DNA of 64,000 nucleotides from SIG480 sp045636865 (lineage in GTDB: Bacteria; Bacillota; Clostridia; Oscillospirales; JAAYXM01): positions 124,001-188,000 of the forward strand of contig JAZTYJ010000004.1 of assembly GCA_045636865.1 (NCBI GenBank), in the 5' to 3' direction. Position 1 is the first letter of the stretch, and the number at the start of each line of letters is the position of its first letter. Shown piece after piece: positions 49,324 to 58,373 of the stretch. Under the pieces are notes generated by a model. The model was not told the origin of the DNA. It saw only the letters and a program-made list of their open reading frames with translations, and did not search any database. The position numbers and the translations under genes were made by a program.

Positions 49324-49764
49324 ATGTTTTTAAGATTTCGTGCGGATATTGAGCTTAATAATATCTATGAGCTCTCTGTCAGAGCTCTGGCAGACCGTGG
49401 AATCCGTCTTCTGCTTGCGGATCTTGACAATACGCTTGCAGATTACCTGACGGAAGAGCCGGGCGACAAAGTGAGAGAGTGGGTAAAGTCGCTTTCGGAT
49501 TGCGGCATAACGCTTGCCGTTGTGTCAAACAATAAGCAGGAAAGAGTTGAAAAATTCTGCTCTCCCCTCGGCATTAACTATTACTGGAAGAGTGGCAAGC
49601 CGCGCCGCAGAACTCTTCGTGCCGCGATGGAAAAAGCTGGAACGGATAAAAACTCAACCGCGCTTATAGGGGACAAATACATAACCGACATAATGGGCGC
49701 AAAGCGCGCAGGCATTCTGTCAATAAAAGTAAAACCGATTGGAAAAAGGAGGTTTTTTGAATAA
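49324..49764 (+). CDS. YqeG-family HAD IIIA phosphatase
   Basis: This 146-residue HAD-superfamily phosphatase has motif I DLDNT (33-37), motif II VVSNN, the motif III Lys in WKSGKPRRRT, and motif IV GDKYITD. It is the YqeG family, with relatives that act on phosphatidylglycerophosphate in eukaryotic organelles. Substrate in Firmicutes is unproven. GGAGGAG precedes the ATG. It overlaps aroQ by one base; this yqeG-aroQ coupling suggests a single transcript. Confidence 0.9.
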   Translation: MFLRFRADIELNNIYELSVRALADRGIRLLLADLDNTLADYLTEEPGDKVREWVKSLSDCGITLAVVSNNKQERVEKFCSPLGINYYWKSGKPRRRTLRAAMEKAGTDKNSTALIGDKYITDIMGAKRAGILSIKVKPIGKRRFFE

Positions 49765-50198
49765 TGAAGAAGATTATGATTTTAAACGGACCGAATCTCA
49801 ATTATCTCGGTCGACGCCAGCCTGAAATTTACGGCGGCGACACCCTTGATGATATTATCGAATACACAAAGAAAGAAACAAAAGACCTCGGGGTTGAGAT
49901 TTCTGCATACCAGACAAATTGCGAAGGTGAGCTCATAGATTTGCTCTATCGTGCAAAGGAAGAGGGCTTTTTCGGAGTTGTTCTCAATGCAGGGGCATAC
50001 TCACATTACAGCATAGCAATCCGCGATGCGATTTCCGCAATTGAGCTTCCGTGTATAGAGGTGCACTTGAGTAACATTCACGCAAGAGAGGAGTTTCGCC
50101 ATAATTCCGTGATTTCCGCAGTTTGCAAAGGTCAGATTTGCGGTTTCGGAAAACTCGTCTATCCGCTTGGTGTAAAAGTTTTGAGCGAAATGAAATAA
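49764..50198 (+). CDS. aroQ: Type II 3-dehydroquinate dehydratase
   Basis: This 144-residue enzyme of the shikimate pathway turns 3-dehydroquinate into 3-dehydroshikimate. GPNLNYLGRRQPEIYG carries the active-site Tyr/Arg loop, followed by NAGAYSHYSIAIRDA and EVHLSNIHAREEFR with the catalytic His. Complete at the family length. The ATG overlaps the yqeG stop by one base, so translation is probably coupled. Confidence 0.97.
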   Translation: MKKIMILNGPNLNYLGRRQPEIYGGDTLDDIIEYTKKETKDLGVEISAYQTNCEGELIDLLYRAKEEGFFGVVLNAGAYSHYSIAIRDAISAIELPCIEVHLSNIHAREEFRHNSVISAVCKGQICGFGKLVYPLGVKVLSEMK

Positions 50199-50213
50199 AT
50201 GCAAAAATTTTTC

Positions 50214-50242
50214 TTGCAATATAGATCGAGATAATGTAAAAT
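50214..50242 (+). promoter_or_regulatory. Promoter of efp
   Basis: TTGCAA (50214-50219), 17 bp, TAAAAT (50237-50242). Confidence 0.65.
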
Positions 50243-50278
50243 ATAAAGAGATATATACAAAAAATGGAGGATATGTAA

Positions 50279-50839
50279 ATGATTTCTGCAGGTGAATTCA
50301 GAAACGGTGTAACATTTGAAATGGATGGACAGGTAATGCAGGTTATCGAGTTCCAGCACGTTAAGCCGGGTAAGGGCGCAGCTTTTGTCCGCACAAAGTA
50401 CAGAAACGTTGTTACGGGTGCTGTTGTTGAAACATCTTTCAACCCGACAGATAAGTTCCCGCCGGCATTCGTTGAGAGAAAGGATATGCAGTATCTCTAC
50501 AACGACGGTGAGCTTTACTACTTCATGGATGAAGAGACATACGAGCAGGAGCCGCTTAATGCTGACAAGCTTCCTGACAGCTTCAAGTTTGTTGCTGAAA
50601 ATATGGTAGTTAAGTTCCTCTCATTCAAGGGCAACGTATTCAGCGTTGAGCCGCCCAACTTTGTTGAGCTCGAAATCACAGAGACAGAGCCGGGCCTCAA
50701 GGGTGATACAGCTACTAACGTTACAAAGCCGGCAACTGTTTCAACGGGTGCTGAAGTTCGCGTTCCGCTTTTCATCAACATCGGCGACAAGATTAAAATC
50801 GACACAAGAACAGGCGAATATCTCGAACGCGCAAAGTAA
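50279..50839 (+). CDS. efp: Elongation factor P
   Basis: This 186-residue factor relieves ribosome stalling at polyproline. It has three beta-barrel domains; the domain I loop HVKPGKGAAFVR carries the conserved Lys (K32) at its tip. The C-terminal IDTRTGEYLERAK is typical. GGAGG precedes the ATG. No epmA/B-type modification genes are adjacent. The CD1247-type gene follows after 21 bp, probably in the same transcript. Confidence 0.98.
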   Translation: MISAGEFRNGVTFEMDGQVMQVIEFQHVKPGKGAAFVRTKYRNVVTGAVVETSFNPTDKFPPAFVERKDMQYLYNDGELYYFMDEETYEQEPLNADKLPDSFKFVAENMVVKFLSFKGNVFSVEPPNFVELEITETEPGLKGDTATNVTKPATVSTGAEVRVPLFINIGDKIKIDTRTGEYLERAK

Positions 50840-50860
50840 GATTTCCGGAGGTATAGCTTA

Positions 50861-51301
50861 ATGGATATCCTTGAAAGAGCAGCATATCTCAGAGGTCTTT
50901 GCGACGGTCTTGAGATAGACGGCGAAACAAAAGAAGGAAAACTCCTTCTTGCTATGGTTGACGTTATTGACGAGCTCGCAGCATCGGTTTCAGACCTTGA
51001 AGCAGTTGCTGACAGCATCAGCGATGAGCTTGATGAAGTTGCAGAAGAGCTTCTGGAGCTTGAAGGCGCATTCGATGACGATTGCGACTGCGATTGCGGC
51101 GACGATTGTGATTGCGATGACTTTCACTACGAAGTAGTCTGCCCGACATGCGGCGATTCAATAATGGTTGATGAGGACATTCTCGCGCTCGGAAGCATTC
51201 AATGCCCAGGCTGCGGAGAAGACCTCGAGTTTGACGCAGATGACATCTGCGACTGCGATTGTGATGATGACTGCGAATGCGGTTGCCATTGCGAAGATTA
51301 A
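50861..51301 (+). CDS. CD1247 N-terminal-domain protein with zinc ribbon and Asp/Cys tail
   Basis: This 146-residue protein starts with the helical CD1247-type domain (MDILERAAYLRGLCDGLEID, about residues 1-70), common in Clostridia downstream of efp. A zinc ribbon (CPTCGDSI...CPGCGEDL, about 102-130) follows. Two very acidic, Cys-rich stretches flank it: DDDCDCDCGDDCDCDD before and CDCDCDDDCECGCHC at the end, about 20 Cys in all. These stretches look metal-binding. GGAGGT precedes the ATG. Function unknown. Confidence 0.82.
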   Translation: MDILERAAYLRGLCDGLEIDGETKEGKLLLAMVDVIDELAASVSDLEAVADSISDELDEVAEELLELEGAFDDDCDCDCGDDCDCDDFHYEVVCPTCGDSIMVDEDILALGSIQCPGCGEDLEFDADDICDCDCDDDCECGCHCED

Positions 51302-51313
51302 ATTTAAAAAGAG

Positions 51314-51347
51314 AAACTGCCAAAGTAATTGCTTTGGCAGTTTTTTT
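51314..51347. terminator. Bidirectional terminator
   Basis: AAACTGCCAAAG pairs perfectly with CTTTGGCAGTTT around 6 bases, with a T tract. It separates the efp operon from the convergent deacetylase-like gene. Confidence 0.9.
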
Positions 51348-52455
51348 ATCTTCTTTCGGATATCTGATTTACGGGGGTGTCGAGAATGTTTACAGTAAAT
51401 GAACCGTAGTTATTTGAGTTTAAATAGCTGAGAATTCTTGGAAGTGCAGACATCGAAGCCGTTGTATCGGAGAGTGCGAGCACTTGTGAACGGGAGTCGG
51501 GGCTAAGTTTTGATGTCGCCTGGGAGTAAATTCTCGAAGCAGTCCCTTCGTCGGGCATGATGTTGTAATCCCAGATGCGATAACCCGATGCGATAACCTT
51601 CTCAACTTCTTCTTTTGAAAGCTTTGAAGAGCCTCCTGAAAAGCGAACAAGACGTGTTTTTGTCTTCGTAACATCAAAGAGCTTTTTGTTTGCGGCTGTC
51701 AGCTCTTCCGGAGTTTCAGCGTAGATTCCGAGCGCGTGCCCTGAAGTTACAAGACGGCGAAGTTCATTGCCGTAATTTGCGACGACATCTCCTTTTACAA
51801 AGAATGTCGCACGCAAGCCGTAACGCGAAAGATTTGACATAATTTTTGATAAGTTTTCGCCATTGGTTATGTTAAAGGTGAGCCTTATGTTGGTTGCTTT
51901 CTCGGGAGTCTGATCCTTTGTCGGAGTCTGCGGATTTGATGTTGCCTTTTCAGCTTTATACTTTTCGAGCAGTCCAGGGATTTCTTTCTTTGCAATATAC
52001 GCAAACATATTGTTTGGAATATCCGATGCGTTTTTAATTCTGATAAGCGGAAGCTCGGAGTTATAGTGATATTCAAGACCGAGAACCTGGGCGGTGAACT
52101 GTGCGGGGATGTAAACCGTGCCGCCTGAGGCTACTGCCGATGTTTTATATTCAACCTTATCGTGAATTGTGTAAGCCGTTGAGGTGTTCAGGTCAAAAAT
52201 AAGCGTAACATCCCATGTGTACAGGGCAAGTCTTGCTTCAGCTGCATTGTAGGACGAATTGATTTTGAGGTTTCCCTTGGTGAAGCATTGATAATCTATG
52301 TACCATACGCCGTTTGAACGGAAAGGCATAGCATCCGTAAGCGGAAGAACAAGGTTTCCTGCAGCGACAAAAACTTCGCCCTCGGCAGACGACGGAATTG
52401 CAAAAAACAAAACGGATAAACAGACTATCAGAAAAAATGCGACAAGCCGCTTCAT
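51346..52455 (-). CDS. Secreted NodB-like protein with copper-amine-oxidase-N domain, catalytic site degenerate
   Basis: A 369-residue exported protein. A signal peptide (about residues 1-24, ending SSAEG) is followed by a copper-amine-oxidase-N-like domain (about 27-145, with VYIPAQFTAQVLG), a Thr/Pro/Lys linker and a C-terminal polysaccharide-deacetylase-like domain (from about 190). The domain opens LTFNITNG where active enzymes have LTFDDGP, and shows GHALGIYAETPEEL where they have an H-x3-H motif. The metal site seems lost. It may bind, not cut, cell-wall glycan. Confidence 0.78.
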   Translation of the reverse strand: MKRLVAFFLIVCLSVLFFAIPSSAEGEVFVAAGNLVLPLTDAMPFRSNGVWYIDYQCFTKGNLKINSSYNAAEARLALYTWDVTLIFDLNTSTAYTIHDKVEYKTSAVASGGTVYIPAQFTAQVLGLEYHYNSELPLIRIKNASDIPNNMFAYIAKKEIPGLLEKYKAEKATSNPQTPTKDQTPEKATNIRLTFNITNGENLSKIMSNLSRYGLRATFFVKGDVVANYGNELRRLVTSGHALGIYAETPEELTAANKKLFDVTKTKTRLVRFSGGSSKLSKEEVEKVIASGYRIWDYNIMPDEGTASRIYSQATSKLSPDSRSQVLALSDTTASMSALPRILSYLNSNNYGSFTVNILDTPVNQISERR

Positions 52456-52580
52456 AAGATCACCTCCTGTGTATGATTATAACGTCAAATGTGTATTTTT
52501 GCAAGACTTTAGCTTCATTTGAAATGTATATGTAATAGTTTTTTGATCCTTTACATAAAATACTTCCGGCGGTGGTAAAT

Positions 52581-53918
52581 ATGAGCAGACTTGTAAATGC
52601 GATAAATGAAACGTTATGGGGAGAGCCGATGCTCATTCTGCTTATCGGTTGCGGAATCTATCTGAGCATAAGACTCGGCTTTTTGCAGGTAAGAAGAGTT
52701 AAAGAGTGGCTTTTTTGCACACTCTCATCCATGTTTAAAAAGAGGGAAGATACAGATACCGGCATAACTCCGTATCAGGCACTTTCGTCTGCACTTGCCT
52801 CGACAATAGGAAGCGGAAATATCGTTGGTGTTGCAACCGCAATCGCGTCAGGCGGAGCGGGTGCGGTTTTCTGGATGTGGGTTTCTGCCTTCTTTGGAAT
52901 GGCAACAAAATATACCGAGATATATCTGGCACTCAAATTTCGTAAAAGAAAGGGAGATTCCTTCTTTGGCGGACCGATGTATTATATAGAGAATGGACTG
53001 GGAAAGGGTTTTTCGTGGCTTGCATATGTTTTTGCTTTTTCCGGAGCAATAGCCTGCATCGGGATGGGGTCAATGAATCAGGCAAACTCGATAAGTCAGG
53101 TTATGACAAAGGCACTTCCGATATCGGAAACGGCGGTTGGAATAACGCTTTTTGTTTTGGCGGCTTTGGGGATTTCGGGTGGAATAAAAAAGATTTCAAA
53201 AGTTACGGAGAAGCTTGTTCCGATTATGGCAATCCTTTATATCGGAACGGGTGTTTTAATAATATTTTTAAACATAAAGAGTGTGCCTTCTGCCTTTTCC
53301 CTCATTATCAGATCGGCATTTTCACCGAATGCCGTATACGGTGCGCTCGGAGGTGAAATGATGCGCCGTTCCGTGCGTTTTGGCGTTGCCAGAGGTGTTT
53401 TTTCAAACGAAGCGGGGCTCGGTACGTCTCCGATAGTTCACGCTGCAGCAAATGCAGAAAGCCCCGACAAACAGGGACTCTGGGGAATATTTGAGGTATT
53501 CATAACAACAATAGTCATATGCACGATAACTGCCATCGTAGTAATTTGCGGAAAAAATATTCCGGAAACCGAAACGGGTGTGCGTCTTGTGAGTGCGGCT
53601 TTTTCGGGGCATATAGGAAAAGTGGGAGGCTTTGTCGTTGAGATATCAACCATCCTTTTTGCGTTTACGACAATTTTAGGATGGTCATACTACGGAGAAA
53701 CTTGCATTGCATATATCTTCCGCGAAAAAGAGTTGTGCAGCAAGATATATCGCACAATCTTTGCGTTTTCCGTAATATTCGGAGCAACACAGAGGACGGA
53801 AAGCGTGTGGGCGCTGTCGGATATGTTCAACGGAGTTATGATAGTGCCGAATCTCATAGCGGTTATTCTTCTGTCCGGGATAGTAATACGTGAAAATAAA
53901 GAAAAACGGAGCTTATGA
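52581..53918 (+). CDS. Sodium:alanine symporter family (AGCS) protein
   Basis: This 445-residue amino acid:sodium symporter has about ten helices. Family segments include GLGTSPIVHAAANAE, ALASTIGSGNIVGVATAIA (near residue 70) and FGGPMYYIENGLGK. It should import alanine or glycine. I start at ATG 52581, preceded by GGTGG at good distance; the GTG at 52572 lies in that site. It is monocistronic. Its 3' end overlaps the convergent yjjG by 6 bp. Confidence 0.93.
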   Translation: MSRLVNAINETLWGEPMLILLIGCGIYLSIRLGFLQVRRVKEWLFCTLSSMFKKREDTDTGITPYQALSSALASTIGSGNIVGVATAIASGGAGAVFWMWVSAFFGMATKYTEIYLALKFRKRKGDSFFGGPMYYIENGLGKGFSWLAYVFAFSGAIACIGMGSMNQANSISQVMTKALPISETAVGITLFVLAALGISGGIKKISKVTEKLVPIMAILYIGTGVLIIFLNIKSVPSAFSLIIRSAFSPNAVYGALGGEMMRRSVRFGVARGVFSNEAGLGTSPIVHAAANAESPDKQGLWGIFEVFITTIVICTITAIVVICGKNIPETETGVRLVSAAFSGHIGKVGGFVVEISTILFAFTTILGWSYYGETCIAYIFREKELCSKIYRTIFAFSVIFGATQRTESVWALSDMFNGVMIVPNLIAVILLSGIVIRENKEKRSL

Positions 53919-54593
53919 AATAAGCTCCGTTAATTTTTCAATTTCGTATGCAGGGTCCACACCGAGCGTGTTTTCGTTGTGATTCGGATTATACCAGCAA
54001 GTATCAAGACCTGCGTTTATTCCACCGAGAATGTCGGATGTCAGAGAGTCACCGATGACGATGACTTCTTCGTGCTTCGGGCTTCCGATATCTTTGAGAA
54101 CTCTCTCGAAAAACTCTGCATACGGCTTCTGGATGCCGACTCCGTCTGCGGTAAAGATTCCGGAAAAATTCGGACGGAGCGGACTTGCGTTAAAGCGTCT
54201 GACCTGTATGCTTTCGGTTCCGTTAGTGATTATGTAGAGCTTGTGGGTTTTTGAAAGAACGGAGAGAACCTCCTGCGATTCAGGAAACGGTGAGCATTGA
54301 TTTGAGAGTGCCTCAATATAAAGCTCGTTCATTTTAAACGGGCAGAAATCAATTCCCGCTGCACTTAAAAAACGGGAAAATCGCTCAACAACGTGACCGT
54401 TCTTGTGTTTTACTCCGCGTTCAAATTCCTGCCATACGACGGAATTTATATCCCTGAAAAGAATGTGGTATTCGTCAAGCGTTGGAATGCCGCAAGCCTT
54501 GAGCACTTCAAAAATTGCAGTTTTTTCGTGGATATCGTGATTGTATAGTGTGTTGTCTGAATCAAAAAGAACAACCTTGTATTTTGAAAGCAT
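53913..54593 (-). CDS. yjjG: YjjG-family pyrimidine nucleotidase (HAD)
   Basis: This 226-residue HAD hydrolase has motif I DSDNT (D11 and D13), a helical cap (about residues 20-95), motif II IITNG, the motif III Lys in IQKPYAEFF and motif IV GDSLTSDILGG. This is the YjjG group, which dephosphorylates non-canonical pyrimidine nucleotides. I use ATG 54593 (AAGGAGA, 6 bases upstream); the longer frame lies in rodA. It follows rodA by 11 bp on the same strand. Confidence 0.88.
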   Translation of the reverse strand: MLSKYKVVLFDSDNTLYNHDIHEKTAIFEVLKACGIPTLDEYHILFRDINSVVWQEFERGVKHKNGHVVERFSRFLSAAGIDFCPFKMNELYIEALSNQCSPFPESQEVLSVLSKTHKLYIITNGTESIQVRRFNASPLRPNFSGIFTADGVGIQKPYAEFFERVLKDIGSPKHEEVIVIGDSLTSDILGGINAGLDTCWYNPNHNENTLGVDPAYEIEKLTELIS

Positions 54594-54604
54594 ATGAATT
54601 CTCC

Positions 54605-55732
54605 TTATCTTGAAAGTCGTGACGGGCGGGCGCGCATTCGCGCAGAGCTTATGAGTCCGAGAGCCATATAAACGGCGAGCACACTTGAACCGCCGTATGA
54701 GAATAGCGGAAGTGTCAGACCGATAACCGGCATAAGACCGATGCACATACCGATGTTTTCAACCGTCTGTGCAATAAGCAGTGCAGAAACTCCCGAACAG
54801 ATGAGATAAGATGAGAAAGAGGATGAACGCATCGTTATCGAAAGGCATCTGAAGACTATGAGCGAGATGATAAGAATAACTATGAGACATCCTATAAAGC
54901 CGAATTCCTCTCCTGCGACAGAGAAGATAAAGTCGGTCTGTTTTGCGGGAAGATAGCCGAGTTGAGTCTGCGTTCCCAGACCATAACCGCGTCCGAAGAA
55001 ACGACCCGAACCGATTGCTATTTTGCTCTGAATTGCGTGGTATCCTCTACCGAGCGGATCAAGCTCCGGATTAAAAACAACGAGAAGTCGCATTTTCTGG
55101 TCAGGTCGAAGAACAAACTTCCAGATAAGCGGCGACATTGCGGCAAGAGCTGCGAATGCGCCTGCAAACCAACGCAACTTTACACCTGCGGCAAACAGCA
55201 TCACAACAAAGATGATGAGATAAACAAGAACGGAGCCGAGGTCGGAGGACACTACAAGTAAAAGTCCTATAGGTATGAGTGCAAAAACGGAAAGGATAAT
55301 GACCGATGACGGCGATTCTATTCTGTCTTCAAGGGAGCTTATATGTCCTGCGAAATATATGATGAAGAGAACTTTTCCAAGCTCCGCAGGCTGAATGCCT
55401 ATGCTTCCGAAACGTATCCATGCGCGGTTTCCGGTTTCGTTGCTTCCGGTTCCAAAGAATATGAGAAGGGCAATGAGTGCAAAGTTTCCGATGTAGACAT
55501 ATTTCCATTGCGAACCGACAGAGTCAAGGTCAAGCCAGGAAATTGCAAGAAACAGAATAATTCCGAGAAGAGTTGCGATAAGCTGAACCTTTATAAAGCT
55601 CCCGCTGCCCATACTGCGCGTTGCGCTTGTTATTAGAATGAAACCAAGTGCAGAGGCAAAGAGGGAGAGGGCGAGCAGTTTTGTATCAACCTGTTTGAAG
55701 AAGGCTTTTATATTGCTGAAAAAATCTGACAT
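54605..55732 (-). CDS. rodA: Rod-shape SEDS glycosyltransferase RodA
   Basis: This 375-residue SEDS-family peptidoglycan polymerase has about ten helices. GSIGIQPAELGKVLFI, SSDLGSVLVY, the catalytic-loop region GRGYHAIQSKIAIGSGRFFGRG (marked here by its ends GRGYHA and FFGRG), TDFIFSVAGEEFGF and LPLFSYGGSS are all diagnostic. The partner bPBP is not adjacent. AAGGAAG precedes the ATG. Downstream yjjG is probably co-transcribed. FtsW or SpoVE would be alternative labels; the IQP-motif and length fit RodA best. Confidence 0.92.
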   Translation of the reverse strand: MSDFFSNIKAFFKQVDTKLLALSLFASALGFILITSATRSMGSGSFIKVQLIATLLGIILFLAISWLDLDSVGSQWKYVYIGNFALIALLIFFGTGSNETGNRAWIRFGSIGIQPAELGKVLFIIYFAGHISSLEDRIESPSSVIILSVFALIPIGLLLVVSSDLGSVLVYLIIFVVMLFAAGVKLRWFAGAFAALAAMSPLIWKFVLRPDQKMRLLVVFNPELDPLGRGYHAIQSKIAIGSGRFFGRGYGLGTQTQLGYLPAKQTDFIFSVAGEEFGFIGCLIVILIISLIVFRCLSITMRSSSFSSYLICSGVSALLIAQTVENIGMCIGLMPVIGLTLPLFSYGGSSVLAVYMALGLISSARMRARPSRLSR

Positions 55733-55832
55733 CCGATATCACTTCCTTACATAGTGAAGTCATAATCTAATTTTACCACTCTTTGACAAAAACGTCAAAT
55801 ACCAAAAATACAGAATAAAAGAAAATATGCGG

Positions 55833-55862
55833 TTGCACAATGATAGCCTTTTGTGTTATACT
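55833..55862 (+). promoter_or_regulatory. Promoter of gdpP
   Basis: TTGCAC (55833-55838), 18 bp, TATACT (55857-55862). It may drive the whole gdpP-rplI-dnaB run. Confidence 0.55.
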
Positions 55863-55905
55863 GTAATATGAATTATTATTGTTAGAAAAAGGAGGGAGTT
55901 TGCTT

Positions 55906-57885
55906 ATGAAAAAGCGGTTTGGAAAATGGATAGAGCCGAGATTTTTAGTCAGCTTTATTGCTCTTTTCGTCTTTTCTGTTATTTCGTTTTTTGTTTCTGA
56001 CATAAGTCTTGCTTCCGCAGAGCTTGCAATAAGCATTATTCTCTTTCTGGCATTTTTTATAAACGCCGAAAAACGCGAGGCAAAACTCAAGAAGAACATC
56101 GAAAAAACAGTTGTCGCAATGAATCAGGCAAACCGCGATGCAACGATAGATTTTCCCATGGCAATGGCTGTTGTCAAATGGGATTCCGGTGAGATAGTCT
56201 GGGGAAACTCCACATTTGTCGATATGGTCGGAAAGCGCGACTATATATTTGAAGAAAAGCTCTTTGAGCTCATCCCCGAATTTGACCTTACCTGGGTTTC
56301 CGAAGGCAAAAAGGAAAGTCCGCAGGAAATAGGAATATCGGGAAATACTTACAGGGTTTACGGCAACATTTTCCGTCCTGATGCGGAGGAAAGTTCGGCA
56401 CTTCTCACGCTTTACTGGCTTGACGTTTCGGATTATACAAGAAGTATAGAGGAGTTTGAAAGATCACGTCAGGTTGTTTCGGTTATTATGATAGACAATT
56501 ACGCCGAAGTTATGAACGGACTTAATGATGCCGAATGCTCGGGAATAATTGCGGAGGTCGACAAACGTCTTGCGGAGTGGACTCATCCGTCAAACGCAAT
56601 CTTCATGAAGTATGAAAGAGATAAATATCTTTACATCTTCCAGCAGAGGTATCTTGAAAAATACTGTGGAGAGAAATTTGCAATTTTAGATTCTGTCCGC
56701 GAAATCGAAAGCAAAAACGGAATTAAAGTTACGCTCAGTATAGGTATCGGCAAGGATGGAGAAAACTTTAAGGAAAACCATAAAAATGCGCGTCTTGCAA
56801 TAGATATGGCGCTCTCGCGTGGTGGTGATCAGGCGGTAATCCGCGATAAGTTCAGCTTCGATTTCTTCGGAGGAAGATCGCAGGAGCTTGAAAAACGTAC
56901 GAAGGTCAAGTCGCGTGTTATGGCAAATGCGCTCTCGGGTCTTATCGGCTCAAGCTCCGGAGTTATGATTATGGGACACAAGAATGCCGATAACGACAGC
57001 ATAGGCGCAGCCGTTGGTATTGCGTGTATCGCAAGAAAAATCGGAAAGCGCGCATCCATTGTAGTCGGTCCGAAAAACAGCGCAGATGCGTTAATCAAAA
57101 AGATAAAGACTGACCACATCTACGACGGAGCTTTTATAACGGAAGAAGACGCGCTCCTCGATGCCGACAGCGAAACACTTCTCGTTGTGGTAGATACCAA
57201 CAGACTCGGTGTTGTTGAATCACCGGCACTTTTAGAGTCTGCAAACAAGGTTGCGGTTATTGACCATCACCGCAGAGGAACAGACTATATAGACGGTGCG
57301 GTTCTTTCATTCCACGAGCCGTATGCATCGAGCACGTGTGAGCTCGTTACTGAGCTTCTGCAGTATATAGTCGAAACTCGCGATATCTTAAACTGCGAGG
57401 CAGAGGCTCTGCTTTCCGGAATCGTTGTCGATACAAAGAAATTCAGTATGAAAACGGGCGTAAGAACGTTTGAGGCTGCGGCTTACTTAAAGCGCGCAGG
57501 TGCTGATACAACGGAGCTCAAGCGAATTTTGCAGGACGACATTGATACCTACGTCAAGCGCGCGGAAATCGTAAAGCTTGCAAGGATGTATCGTGATCGC
57601 GTTGCTGTTGTTGAGTACAACGGCGCAAGCGACAGAAAAATATCCGCACAGGCGGCAGATGAGCTTCTCACGATTTCGGGCGTTCAGGCATCTTTTGTCC
57701 TGTATCGCGACCAGGAGGATATAAATATTTCGGCTCGTTCACTCGGCGAAATAAATGTTCAGGTAATCCTTGAAAAGCTTGGCGGCGGCGGACATTTTGA
57801 TACTGCAGGCGCGCAGGTTCAGGGAAAAACCATGGAAGAAGTATCAGAAGTGCTCAAAAAAGCAATTGACGATGTTATAGCTTAA
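55906..57885 (+). CDS. gdpP: Cyclic-di-AMP phosphodiesterase GdpP
   Basis: This 659-residue membrane protein lowers c-di-AMP. It has two N-terminal helices (about residues 12-55), a PAS-like domain (about 75-150), a degenerate GGDEF domain (about 170-300) and DHH-DHHA1 phosphodiesterase domains (about 330-659). Catalytic motifs include GHKNADNDSIGAA, VVDTNR and DHHRRG; the final GGGHFDTAGAQ is the DHHA1 motif. The ATG at 55906 follows AAGGAGGG. The gdpP-rplI-dnaB order is conserved in Firmicutes. Confidence 0.96.
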   Translation: MKKRFGKWIEPRFLVSFIALFVFSVISFFVSDISLASAELAISIILFLAFFINAEKREAKLKKNIEKTVVAMNQANRDATIDFPMAMAVVKWDSGEIVWGNSTFVDMVGKRDYIFEEKLFELIPEFDLTWVSEGKKESPQEIGISGNTYRVYGNIFRPDAEESSALLTLYWLDVSDYTRSIEEFERSRQVVSVIMIDNYAEVMNGLNDAECSGIIAEVDKRLAEWTHPSNAIFMKYERDKYLYIFQQRYLEKYCGEKFAILDSVREIESKNGIKVTLSIGIGKDGENFKENHKNARLAIDMALSRGGDQAVIRDKFSFDFFGGRSQELEKRTKVKSRVMANALSGLIGSSSGVMIMGHKNADNDSIGAAVGIACIARKIGKRASIVVGPKNSADALIKKIKTDHIYDGAFITEEDALLDADSETLLVVVDTNRLGVVESPALLESANKVAVIDHHRRGTDYIDGAVLSFHEPYASSTCELVTELLQYIVETRDILNCEAEALLSGIVVDTKKFSMKTGVRTFEAAAYLKRAGADTTELKRILQDDIDTYVKRAEIVKLARMYRDRVAVVEYNGASDRKISAQAADELLTISGVQASFVLYRDQEDINISARSLGEINVQVILEKLGGGGHFDTAGAQVQGKTMEEVSEVLKKAIDDVIA

Positions 57886-57900
57886 TACGGAGGTATAAAA

Positions 57901-58347
57901 ATGAAGGTAATTTTGAATGCAGACGTTAAAGGTCAGGGGAAAAAGGGTCAGATAATCACAGTATCTGACGGATATGCAAGAAACTTCCTCTTTCCGAAGA
58001 ATCTTGCAAAGGAAGCAACAACAGACAATCTCAATGCGGCAAAGCTTCACGAAGAGGCAAACCTTGCAAGAATAGCAAGAGAAAAGGAAGCTGCACGTGC
58101 ACTTGCAGAGGAGCTTAAGACTATGAAGGTTGAAGTTCTTGCAAAGGCAGGCTCCGGCGGCAGACTTTTCGGATCGGTTACGGCGGCAGATATTTCAGAA
58201 GCACTCAAGAAGCAGCACAAGATAGAGATTGACCGCCACAAGCTTGTCCTTAATGAGACAATCAAGCAGTTCGGATCATATGAGGTAAAGGTAAAGCTTT
58301 ATAACGAAGTCAGCGGAACACTTTTTGTAACTGTTAAGGAAGCTTAA
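57901..58347 (+). CDS. rplI: Ribosomal protein L9
   Basis: This 148-residue 50S protein has the N-terminal rRNA-binding domain with GQGKKGQIITVSDGYARNFL (about residues 17-36), the long connecting helix, and the C-terminal domain with GGRLFGSVTAADI. It is 15 bp after gdpP and 26 bp before dnaB; GGAGGT precedes the ATG. Confidence 0.98.
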   Translation: MKVILNADVKGQGKKGQIITVSDGYARNFLFPKNLAKEATTDNLNAAKLHEEANLARIAREKEAARALAEELKTMKVEVLAKAGSGGRLFGSVTAADISEALKKQHKIEIDRHKLVLNETIKQFGSYEVKVKLYNEVSGTLFVTVKEA

Positions 58348-58373
58348 TTCTCTCAATTCTGGAGGGTTGTAAA

